This document shows, piece after piece, positions 1 to 5,674 of a DNA stretch of 6,174 nt (its first letter is position 1; the number at the start of each line of letters is the position of its first letter). The notes under the pieces were generated by a model. That model was given only the letters and a program-made list of their open reading frames with translations, searched no databases and was not told the DNA's origin. The DNA lies in the NCBI GenBank assembly GCA_000431135.1, contig HF987893.1, positions 13,904 through 20,077 of the forward strand, written 5' to 3'. Source of the DNA: Clostridium sp. CAG:590 (GTDB lineage: Bacteria > Bacillota > Clostridia > Lachnospirales > Lachnospiraceae). The position numbers and the translations under genes are program-made.

Positions 1-892
1 TCTGCGGTGCATAAAAATCAAATCCCTTATCCCACTCTGCGAATCTCCCGGTATCCAAATATATAGTCTGTATCTCATCCTCTTTTTTCTCTGCATGTCT
101 ACCCTCTAACAGGAAATAACCGGACTGATACTGATTTTGAAAGCGGTCAGTCTGAGCCGTTAACCCCTGTGGGGACACAGATAAGATCTGCCGGTCTGAA
201 ATTGCAAACAGATCCGGGCATTCCCACATATATCCAAAATATTCTTTTGTTGTAAGAATGGAACAAAGTATCCAATCTTTCCGGTTCTCTGACCGGTATA
301 GCAGTACTGTGCCTTCATTCTCTAATGTGCGTGCTCCCAACACCATATAATACAGTCCGTTCTTTTCCCAGACTTTTGGATCTCTTACATGACAGGATAA
401 TCCCGCCGGATAATCAGATGTTTTCAGAACAACCTGTTTATCTCCAAAATGAATGCCATCTTTACTTTCCACTAAGACCGTATCCGCCATTCTTCCGGAA
501 GTAGTATAATCATGGTTACCCGGTAATTTGACATTTCCAGTGTAGAAAATATGCATTCCATCCTTGTCTGCCAGACCACTTCCGGAGTATACACCATCCT
601 TATCAAATGCTTCATCAGGCATCAACGGCATTCCAAGATATTCAAAATGACACCAATCCTTCGTGATATAATGACCCCAGCCTTTTGGTCCACTTCCCTG
701 TGCCGACATTGGTGCATATTGAAAAAAGATATGATATGTGTCACCCATCTGGCAAAGTCCATTAGGATCATTCAGCCACCCAACCGGAGCCATCAAATGT
801 ATTCGATTCCGTAAGATTGAATCCTGCTTATAAGAAATGTCATTTTCTCTTTTTGTAATCTGAGCCAGAAGCTCTTTTCCAATTGAATTCAC
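1..892 (-). CDS. scrB: GH32 sucrose-6-phosphate hydrolase (invertase), C-terminal end outside window
   Basis: A reading frame on the minus strand is open from a GTG at 892 to the window edge and gives 297 residues. It matches glycoside hydrolase family 32, the five-bladed propeller enzymes that cut the fructose end of sucrose or sucrose-6-phosphate. Visible motifs in order: WLNDPNG at 39-45 (Asp42 the expected nucleophile), FFQYAP 56-61, WGH 72-74, YSGS 102-105, RDPK 170-173 (Asp171, transition-state stabiliser), WECPD 223-227 (Glu224, acid/base), and DFYAPQ at 292-297. All three catalytic acids are present. Family members run about 480-500 residues, so roughly 190, including the C-terminal beta-sandwich, lie outside. 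There is no signal peptide, so the enzyme is cytoplasmic. The GTG start is chosen because AGGAGG sits 6 bases before it; the overlapping TTG hits a stop at once. It follows a PTS permease gene by 17 bases, which points to sucrose-6-phosphate as substrate. Fructan-derived substrates remain possible. Confidence 0.93.
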   Translation of the reverse strand, partial: MNSIGKELLAQITKRENDISYKQDSILRNRIHLMAPVGWLNDPNGLCQMGDTYHIFFQYAPMSAQGSGPKGWGHYITKDWCHFEYLGMPLMPDEAFDKDGVYSGSGLADKDGMHIFYTGNVKLPGNHDYTTSGRMADTVLVESKDGIHFGDKQVVLKTSDYPAGLSCHVRDPKVWEKNGLYYMVLGARTLENEGTVLLYRSENRKDWILCSILTTKEYFGYMWECPDLFAISDRQILSVSPQGLTAQTDRFQNQYQSGYFLLEGRHAEKKEDEIQTIYLDTGRFAEWDKGFDFYAPQ

Positions 893-898
893 AAGCAG

Positions 899-904
899 CC
901 TCCT
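899..904 (-). promoter_or_regulatory. Ribosome binding site of the GH32 gene
   Basis: AGGAGG on the minus strand lies 6 bases before the GTG at 892, in the 17-base gap after the permease stop codon. It fixes the non-ATG start and suggests that the hydrolase is translated from the same mRNA as the permease. Confidence 0.85.
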
Positions 905-909
905 ATATA

Positions 910-2775
910 CTATCTCTCCACTTTCATTACCGCATCAAGTGGTTCCAAATCTCCTTTCTTCAGTACAGTGATTCCTGCAAAATCATCTGTATTGGTAACA
1001 ATCACTGGAGTTGTAACGTCATATCCTTTACTCTTGATCTTCTCTAAATCCACATCTAAGAGTAATGTACCTGCTTTCACCACATCCCCCTCTGCTACAT
1101 GACATTCATAGCCTTCGCCATTTAACATAACGGTGTTGATTCCAACATGGATCAATACTTCGATTCCGTCTTTGCTCGTCATTCCAATCGCATGCCTGGT
1201 ATCAAAAACGGTGGTAACTGTTCCATCAAATGGGGCGTATATCTTACCTTCCTCAGGATATATGGCAACACCTTTTCCTAATACCTCTCCTGCAAATGTA
1301 TCATCTTTTACTTCTGATAAAGCAATGACTTTTCCTTTTGCCGGTACATATATTGTGTCTTTTTCTGTATCCGGCTTTACGGTCACTGCCTGTTGAATCT
1401 GATTCTCTGTTTTGGTCTCTTTGTATAAGATCCATGAAATGATAAATGCTACTGCAGCAGCAACAACCATTACCAGCAAATAAGCTACCGTACAGTCTGT
1501 TGTGATCAAAAATCCAAACAAACCGGTAATTCCATATGCAGAAGATCCTGCTCCTGTAATACCTGCGATCAATGCACCACATGCGCCACCGATGCAGCCT
1601 GCAACAAATGGCTTCATGTAACGGATGTTCACACCAAAGATTGCCGGTTCTGTAATTCCTAAAAATGCAGATAAAGAAGCCGGTAATGCCATTGATTTAG
1701 TTTTCTGGTTCTTTGTTTTCAGTGCTACCGCCAAAGCTGCTGCACCTTGAGCTACATTTGCCGCAGTTGCGATCGGCATCCAGGTATCTATACCTTTTGC
1801 ACTTAACAGACCTGCTTCCAAAGCATTATACATATGATGTACACCCGCTACAACCGTTGGTGCATACACTGCACCGCAAAGCATTGCACCAATTCCAAAC
1901 GGAATATTGATCAAATATTCAACACCGGATAATACTCCGTTTTCAATTGCAGAAAAGATCGGTCCGAAAATGGTAAGTGTCAGATAGCCAGTTACCAAAA
2001 CGGTAACTAACGGAGTGACAAACAGATCAATGATCTCCGGTACGATTTTATGCAGCTTCTTCTCCAACGCCGACATAAACCATACTGCAATGACAACCGG
2101 AATTACATGTCCCTGATATCCAACCAGGTTGATATCATATAAACCAAACCATGCAGATGCAGTCGGTATGGAATCTGCACCGGCTACACTCCATGCATTT
2201 AACAGATCCGGATGGATCATGATCATTCCGATCACTGCACCAAGAAACTGATTGCCCCCGAACACTTTTGCAGCACTGATTGCGATCAAAATCGGCAAAA
2301 ATGTAAATGCAGCATTTGCAAATAAATGAATAATGGTATATGTTCCGGATTGTGCCATCTGTGGCCATACATTACAAAGACCTTCCAAAAGTCCCATCAG
2401 CAATCCACTTGCAACAATCGCCGGAATGATCGGAACAAAGACATCACCCAATGTCTTGATCGCTCTTAAAAATGCATTCTGCTTACTCGTAGCTGCTGCC
2501 TTCACTTCGTCCTTTGTTCCTGCCGCAATTCCGGCTTCTGCGATAAATGCATCATATACCTTGTTTACAACCCCGGTACCGAAAATAATCTGCAATTGTC
2601 CAGATGCTTCAAAAACACCTTTTACACCTTCTACGCTTTCAAGTGCATTCTTATCACACTTTCCATTGTCTGCAATCACAAGGCGTAGTCTGGTTGCACA
2701 ATGTGCCGCTGATATAACGTTGTCTTTTCCTCCGATCAGAGCCAGTACCTCTGATGCTGCTTTTTCATAATTCAT
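910..2775 (-). CDS. scrA: PTS sucrose-type permease, enzyme IIBCA
   Basis: A 621-residue phosphotransferase system permease of the glucose/sucrose superfamily with domains in the order IIB-IIC-IIA. IIB (about 1-85) carries the phospho-cysteine Cys26 in the motif HCATRLRL. The membrane IIC domain (about 105-455) has many hydrophobic segments, HPDLLNA near 188-194, GYQGHVIPV near 219-227, GVHHMYNALEAGLL near 311-324, and the conserved GITEPAIFG at 373-381. These fit sucrose-type carriers better than beta-glucoside ones. IIA (about 478-605) has His528 and the phospho-acceptor His543 in IHVGINTV, where many relatives have Asp in place of this Asn. The protein imports sugar while phosphorylating it, using phosphate from HPr. 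An ATG two codons upstream is only 1 base from the Shine-Dalgarno sequence, so the ATG at 2775, 7 bases away, is preferred. The GH32 gene next door supports sucrose as substrate; trehalose or another disaccharide is less likely. Confidence 0.92.
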   Translation of the reverse strand: MNYEKAASEVLALIGGKDNVISAAHCATRLRLVIADNGKCDKNALESVEGVKGVFEASGQLQIIFGTGVVNKVYDAFIAEAGIAAGTKDEVKAAATSKQNAFLRAIKTLGDVFVPIIPAIVASGLLMGLLEGLCNVWPQMAQSGTYTIIHLFANAAFTFLPILIAISAAKVFGGNQFLGAVIGMIMIHPDLLNAWSVAGADSIPTASAWFGLYDINLVGYQGHVIPVVIAVWFMSALEKKLHKIVPEIIDLFVTPLVTVLVTGYLTLTIFGPIFSAIENGVLSGVEYLINIPFGIGAMLCGAVYAPTVVAGVHHMYNALEAGLLSAKGIDTWMPIATAANVAQGAAALAVALKTKNQKTKSMALPASLSAFLGITEPAIFGVNIRYMKPFVAGCIGGACGALIAGITGAGSSAYGITGLFGFLITTDCTVAYLLVMVVAAAVAFIISWILYKETKTENQIQQAVTVKPDTEKDTIYVPAKGKVIALSEVKDDTFAGEVLGKGVAIYPEEGKIYAPFDGTVTTVFDTRHAIGMTSKDGIEVLIHVGINTVMLNGEGYECHVAEGDVVKAGTLLLDVDLEKIKSKGYDVTTPVIVTNTDDFAGITVLKKGDLEPLDAVMKVER

Positions 2776-2782
2776 AATCATA

Positions 2783-2790
2783 CCTCCTTT
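2783..2790 (-). promoter_or_regulatory. Ribosome binding site deciding the IIBCA start
   Basis: AAAGGAGG on the minus strand. Two in-frame ATGs follow: one 1 base away (at 2781, too close) and one 7 bases away (at 2775). The spacing supports the second, which shortens the longest frame by two residues. Confidence 0.8.
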
Positions 2791-2798
2791 GATGCGTA

Positions 2799-2808
2799 AT
2801 CGTTCTCA
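2799..2808 (-). repeat. TGAGAACGAT direct repeat, gene-proximal copy (possible operator)
   Basis: An exact 10-base copy of the motif found at 2859-2868 in the same orientation, with starts exactly 60 bp apart. It lies between the leader T-run and the ribosome binding site. TGAGAACG resembles a half-site of LacI/GalR-family operators, which centre on CG, but the flank here is not palindromic. Repressor binding is inferred, not shown. Confidence 0.45.
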
Positions 2809-2818
2809 CTTTCATTTT

Positions 2819-2874
2819 AAAAAAAACAATGAGAAGTCTGCGTTTTTCTCCGTGTGGTATCGTTCTCATTTGTT
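2819..2874 (-). terminator. Leader hairpin with T-run before the sucrose operon (probable attenuator)
   Basis: On the minus strand the 12-base arm at 2874-2863 (AACAAATGAGAA) pairs with the arm at 2835-2825 (TTCTCATTGTT): 11 pairs with one bulged A and a loop of 27 bases. Eight T follow, counting the last two of the arm. This is the layout of an intrinsic terminator, though the stem is AT-rich and the loop long. It begins at the predicted transcript start (about 2874) and ends before the IIBCA ribosome binding site, so it could stop transcription early. GAGAA inside the loop (2850-2846) and GAGAA in the downstream repeat could both compete for the 3' arm. No LicT/SacT-type antiterminator target was recognised. 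Confidence 0.55.
2855..2869 (-). promoter_or_regulatory. Operator-like site (LacI/CcpA-type) just after the sucrose promoter
   Basis: The minus-strand sequence ATGAGAACGATACCA differs at one defined position from the catabolite-responsive element consensus WTGNAANCGNWNNCW (G in place of A at position 5). It contains the TGAGAACGAT repeat (2859-2868) and would sit at about +6 to +20, a place where a bound repressor blocks transcription. CcpA or a dedicated sucrose repressor such as ScrR are both possible. The right half is a poor mirror of the left. Confidence 0.45.
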
Positions 2875-2880
2875 ATATTA

Positions 2881-2908
2881 ATTATAACACAATGCGAATA
2901 AATGTAAA
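2881..2908 (-). promoter_or_regulatory. Promoter of the sucrose operon
   Basis: On the minus strand TTTACA (2908-2903) and TATAAT (2886-2881) are separated by 16 bases, and TG plus one base before the -10 makes it an extended -10. Start of transcription is predicted near 2874. The -10 is embedded in an inverted repeat (GTTATA, 5-base gap, TATAAC; 2872-2888) that may be a binding site or simply AT-rich chance. The region farther upstream (2909-2994) shows only small palindromes, such as TTGTACAA at 2917-2924 and TTACC/GGTAA at 2951-2964. Confidence 0.75.
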
Positions 2909-2994
2909 TATGCACATTGTACAAGAATTCAAAAATTACCTTATATATTATTACCAATAGGTAAATACTCATTCACTAATTCATCCTGCAATAC

Positions 2995-3028
2995 AAAAAA
3001 AGACCGCAGAAAAAACTTCCTGCGGTCT
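2995..3028 (-). terminator. Intrinsic terminator after tsf
   Basis: On the minus strand AGACCGCAG (3028-3020) pairs perfectly with CTGCGGTCT (3009-3001) across a 10-base loop, followed by six further T. It lies 22 bases after the tsf stop codon and separates the translation operon from the sucrose operon. There is no T-run on the other side, so it works only in the minus direction. Confidence 0.93.
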
Positions 3029-3050
3029 GTATTATCGAACAGATTATAAA

Positions 3051-4139
3051 TTACTCACCCATCTGAGCTGCAACTTCTGCTGCAAAATCCTCATTCTTCT
3101 TCTCCATACCTTCGCCAACTTCGAAACGAACGAACTTAGCAATCTTAAGATCTTTGTTCACTGACTCAAGATATTTTGCAACTGACTGCTTACCATCTTC
3201 AGCCTTAACATAAGTCTGATCCATAAGACTGATCTCTTTTACCTGCTTAGAAATACGTCCTTCCACAAGACCATTGAAGATCTTATTACCAACAATCGCA
3301 TCTTTGTCAGCAATTGCTAACTCAGCTAATGTATTCTTCGCTTCTGTTGAAAGGAAGTTTGGAAGATAATTCATATTGCTCTTCTTCTCTTCGTAAATGG
3401 CAATATCCTCATCACTCCACTTCTTATCGTTAACAGCCTTATCAAGCAATCCCTGTAAGATTGGCTTTGGAAGTGAGAAAGGATCATTCAACGCACTGTC
3501 AATTGTGATCTCTTTCAACTTAGCCATCTCATCGGCAGAGATATCTGCTCTGCAAATATACTGTGGATTCATAGCTGCAATCTGCATAGCAACATTGCCA
3601 AGTGCCTCTTTTACAGAATCATCAGCAGCACCTTCGCCGGCAACCAAAACACCAATACGTCCACCACCATGTAAATAAGATACTACGCAGTCGCCGCTAA
3701 CTTTCTCAAATCTACGGAAAGATAACTTCTCACCGATAGTAGCTGTCTTCTCTACTAATTCGTCTTTTAAACCATTCTCATCAAGTAAAGCTGCAACATC
3801 TTCACCGTTTTTGCCACCATTCAATGATGAAGCAAGTGCCTGATCTGCAATCTTCTGAACGAATGTCTGGAATATTTCATTCTTTGCAACGAAATCTGTC
3901 TCAGAGTTTACTTCTACAACTGCTCCTGTCTTAGAATCAGCGGAAATAGCAGTTTTCGCAATACCTTCCGCTGCAATTCTGCTTGCTTTCTTCTCAGCCT
4001 TTGCAGCACCACTCTTACGAAGTACCTCTACTGCTGCATCCATATCACCATCACACTCTGTAAGTGCTTTCTTACAATCCATCATACCGGCTCCGGTCAT
4101 CTCACGAAGCTCTTTTACCATACCAGCTGTAATAGCCAT
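3051..4139 (-). CDS. tsf: Translation elongation factor Ts (EF-Ts), long form
   Basis: A 362-residue EF-Ts, the nucleotide exchange factor that releases GDP from EF-Tu in the cytoplasm. The N-terminal UBA-like domain (about 1-55; LREMTGAGMMDCKKAL at 11-26) and the signature TDFVAKNE at 81-88, which contacts the EF-Tu G domain, are intact. The core includes FRRFEKV 141-147, YLHGGGRIGVLV 155-166, MQIAAMNPQY 185-194, the dimer or coiled-coil region around 281-312 (IVGNKIFNGLVEGRI, then LMDQTYVK), and a lysine- and glutamate-rich tail. It is well above the E. coli length of 283; the surplus seems to be mainly residues about 212-280, between the helix after the NPQY motif and the VEGR helix. GGAGG at 4149-4153 lies 9 bases before the ATG. 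It follows rpsB by 73 bases, the classic rpsB-tsf pairing, and is closed by a strong terminator. Confidence 0.96.
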   Translation of the reverse strand: MAITAGMVKELREMTGAGMMDCKKALTECDGDMDAAVEVLRKSGAAKAEKKASRIAAEGIAKTAISADSKTGAVVEVNSETDFVAKNEIFQTFVQKIADQALASSLNGGKNGEDVAALLDENGLKDELVEKTATIGEKLSFRRFEKVSGDCVVSYLHGGGRIGVLVAGEGAADDSVKEALGNVAMQIAAMNPQYICRADISADEMAKLKEITIDSALNDPFSLPKPILQGLLDKAVNDKKWSDEDIAIYEEKKSNMNYLPNFLSTEAKNTLAELAIADKDAIVGNKIFNGLVEGRISKQVKEISLMDQTYVKAEDGKQSVAKYLESVNKDLKIAKFVRFEVGEGMEKKNEDFAAEVAAQMGE

Positions 4140-4148
4140 GTCAATCGT

Positions 4149-4153
4149 CCTCC
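4149..4153 (-). promoter_or_regulatory. Ribosome binding site of tsf
   Basis: GGAGG on the minus strand, 9 bases before the tsf ATG. It lies after the intergenic hairpin, which leaves it free to bind the ribosome. Confidence 0.75.
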
Positions 4154-4172
4154 ATATTCATTATGATACAAA

Positions 4173-4202
4173 GGAATAGAACGGCATGCGTCGTTCTATT
4201 CC
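4173..4202 (-). other. 11-bp hairpin in the rpsB-tsf intergenic gap
   Basis: On the minus strand GGAATAGAACG (4202-4192) and CGTTCTATTCC (4183-4173) are perfectly complementary across an 8-base loop. It starts 11 bases after the rpsB stop codon. Only TTTG follows, so full termination is unlikely. A weak attenuator that lowers tsf relative to rpsB, or an mRNA stability or processing element, would both fit. The inverted repeat is seen directly; the role is inferred. Confidence 0.7.
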
Positions 4203-4212
4203 AAAAACTCTA

Positions 4213-4944
4213 TTATTCCTCAGTAGCAGCTTTCTCAGCAACTTCCTCTGTCTCTGCATCCATACCCTGGTTTGCTTCGATAACAGCATCTGCCATCTTG
4301 GCAACGATCAACTTAACAGCACGGATTGCATCATCATTACCAGGAATTACATAATCTAACTCTTCCGGGTCACAGTTTGTATCTGCAATACCAACCAAAG
4401 GAATTCCTAATGAATGAGCTTCCTGAATACAAATTCTTTCCTTGCGTGGATCTACAACAAAGATCATATCCGGAGCGCCGCCCATTTCCTTAATACCGCC
4501 TAAGTTCTTCTGAAGCTTATCCATCTCTTTCTTGATGTTGATAACCTCTTTCTTAGGAAGTACATCAAATGTTCCATCCTCTTCCATCTTCTCATATTTC
4601 TTCAATGTAGCAATACGAGTCTCGATTGTTCTCCAGTTTGTAAGCATACCGCCTAACCATCTCTCGTTTACATAGTACATACCGCATCTCTCTGCCTCTG
4701 TCTTAACAGAATCCTGAGCCTGCTTCTTTGTACCTACAAATAAGATCTTACCGCCTTCAGCAGCACATTTCTTAATTGCTTCGTAAGCTTCATCTACTTT
4801 ACCAACTGATTTCTGTAAATCAATGATATAGATTCCGTTACGCTCAGTATAAATGTACTCAGCAATTTTAGGGTTCCATCTTCTTGTCTGGTGTCCGAAA
4901 TGTACACCTGCTTCCAATAACTGTTTCATTGAAATAACGCTCAT
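4213..4944 (-). CDS. rpsB: Small subunit ribosomal protein uS2
   Basis: A 243-residue ribosomal protein S2, a late-assembling protein of the 30S subunit that lies between head and body and helps bind bS1 where present. Family hallmarks: MKQLLEAGVHFGHQTRRWNPK at 6-26 (signature GVHFGHQ), YIYTERNGIYIIDLQK 30-45, ILFVGTKKQAQ 67-77, YVNERWLGGMLTNW 91-104, the helical hairpin around 105-155, and PDMIFVVDPRKE 158-169, with an acidic C-terminal tail. An ATG nine codons farther upstream extends the frame, but AGGAGG lies 7 bases before the ATG at 4944, and the family normally starts with a short lead before MKQLLEAG, so 4944 is chosen. First gene of the rpsB-tsf unit, with its own promoter about 125 bases upstream. 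Confidence 0.97.
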   Translation of the reverse strand: MSVISMKQLLEAGVHFGHQTRRWNPKIAEYIYTERNGIYIIDLQKSVGKVDEAYEAIKKCAAEGGKILFVGTKKQAQDSVKTEAERCGMYYVNERWLGGMLTNWRTIETRIATLKKYEKMEEDGTFDVLPKKEVINIKKEMDKLQKNLGGIKEMGGAPDMIFVVDPRKERICIQEAHSLGIPLVGIADTNCDPEELDYVIPGNDDAIRAVKLIVAKMADAVIEANQGMDAETEEVAEKAATEE

Positions 4945-4951
4945 AATAATA

Positions 4952-4957
4952 CCTCCT
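4952..4957 (-). promoter_or_regulatory. Ribosome binding site deciding the rpsB start
   Basis: AGGAGG on the minus strand, 7 bases before the ATG at 4944. The alternative upstream ATG at 4971 lies before this site and would code through it, which argues against it. Confidence 0.88.
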
Positions 4958-5069
4958 GGTTTTTCTTCCAACGACTTCTCACATCCAAAAACAGGTCTAT
5001 AACACGCGTCCTTTGATTATAAATCTGCACCCTTCCGGATCATCCACCGTTGTGATTTATTTTTTACCG
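4958..5069 (-). promoter_or_regulatory. rpsB 5' leader, no recognised motif
   Basis: The stretch between the predicted transcript start (about 5069) and the rpsB ribosome binding site is about 110 bases. It contains only small complementary segments, for example CAACG near the start and CGTTG near the end, and GATT/AATC around a 3-base loop at 5015-5025. Ribosomal protein operons often have autoregulatory leaders, but I cannot match this to a known leader family. Confidence 0.35.
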
Positions 5070-5075
5070 AGTGGT

Positions 5076-5104
5076 ATTATAGCATAACACATACAATACC
5101 ACAA
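5076..5104 (-). promoter_or_regulatory. Promoter of rpsB-tsf
   Basis: On the minus strand TTGTGG (5104-5099) and TATAAT (5081-5076) are 17 bases apart, with TGC directly before the -10 making it an extended -10. It lies in the 200-base gap after the MltG-like gene. No clear terminator ends the upstream unit (5105-5144 is AT-rich without a stable stem), so read-through from upstream may add to rpsB expression. Confidence 0.75.
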
Positions 5105-5144
5105 GGATTTTTTCATATTTTTTGAATATATTATTATAAAATTT

Positions 5145-5672
5145 TTACAATGGATCGGATATTGCCTCAGCAATTGCATGATAATCCATTCCTTTTGTCA
5201 GTTCATGTGTTCCGACCCGGATCCTCGAAGCATATCCTTTCTCTATCAGATAATTGTCATACTCGGCTGCGTCTTTAACAATTCCTAATTCCTGTAATTT
5301 CTGACAAACCGTATAAGAAGTTGCACCTCTTTCGATTGTAATCGAAACTTTCTCCGTTGTCTCCGTGGTATTTTCGGTTGTGGCTTCCGTTGTCTGTTCC
5401 GTAGTAGATTTCGTTGTCTTTTTTTCTTCTTCTGTCGCCTTCTCTGTTGTGCTTTCCGTTTCTTTATTCTCCGAAGCTTCGGAGGTTGCAGATGTATGCA
5501 AAATATCTTCAATGGAACTTCCTTCTTCCACCATTCCCAGTTCTTTGGCCCGTTCTATAATCTGTTTATCTGACATTTTAGGAGTAGCATTTTCCTTATA
5601 TACCATAAAAAATATAAGGGAGGCAAATACGATGCCGACACCTAATCCTCTTAAAAAATACTTGAATCTCAT
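5145..5672 (-). CDS. Membrane-anchored protein with MltG-type LysM-like domain, no catalytic domain
   Basis: A 175-residue protein. One N-terminal membrane segment (about 9-25, after a positively charged MRFKYFLR) would anchor it with the rest outside. Residues 34-58 form a short helical piece (SDKQIIERAKELGMVEE). Residues about 60-108 are a low-complexity Ser/Thr/Glu/Lys linker. The C-terminal part 109-172 (SITIERGATSYTVCQKLQE, then VGTHELTKGMDYHAIAEAIS) resembles the LysM-like domain that precedes the lytic transglycosylase domain in MltG/YceG. The catalytic domain with its glutamate is absent, so it is more likely a cell-wall binding or partner protein than an enzyme. AGGGAG (5680-5685) gives the ATG start; the upstream gene ends 2 bases before it, so translation is probably coupled. 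The domain similarity is a judgement by eye. Confidence 0.78.
   Translation of the reverse strand: MRFKYFLRGLGVGIVFASLIFFMVYKENATPKMSDKQIIERAKELGMVEEGSSIEDILHTSATSEASENKETESTTEKATEEEKKTTKSTTEQTTEATTENTTETTEKVSITIERGATSYTVCQKLQELGIVKDAAEYDNYLIEKGYASRIRVGTHELTKGMDYHAIAEAISDPL
5349..5459 (-). repeat. Low-complexity Thr/Glu-rich coding repeat
   Basis: Codes for residues 72-108 of the MltG-like protein, an irregular run of TTE-type triplets (for example TTEQTTEATTENTTETTE). It probably forms a flexible linker through or along the cell wall. Its length may vary between strains by slippage. Confidence 0.7.
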
Positions 5673-5674
5673 GA

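Noticed and set aside
551..814. Open frame of 87 codons on the plus strand
   Set aside because: It lies antisense inside the GH32 gene, whose catalytic motifs are all in the minus frame. The product resembles nothing known.
1133..2770. Several open frames on both strands inside the permease gene
   Set aside because: The IIBCA frame carries all domain motifs; the others are out-of-frame shadows without sensible products.
2825..2874. LicT/SacT ribonucleic antiterminator site
   Set aside because: The leader does not match the RAT sequences I know, and the terminator arm starts at the transcript start, leaving no room for one upstream.
2791..3050. Plus-strand promoter or small gene in the gap between the two operons
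   Set aside because: Checked because of the TTGTACAA palindrome and nearby AT-rich boxes. No plus-strand coding frame with a ribosome binding site follows.
3397..3678. Plus-strand open frame inside tsf
   Set aside because: Antisense to a clear EF-Ts gene and without its own ribosome binding site or recognisable domain.
4973..4981. TGAGAAGTC in the rpsB leader, shared with 2830-2838 in the sucrose leader
   Set aside because: A single 9-base match in different orientation relative to its gene, without the CG core of the repeated motif; treated as chance.
5016..5021. Second TATAAT on the minus strand in the rpsB leader (another at 5133-5138)
   Set aside because: Neither has a recognisable -35 at 16-18 bases (GATGAT and TATCCG at 17). 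The 5076-5104 promoter is much better.
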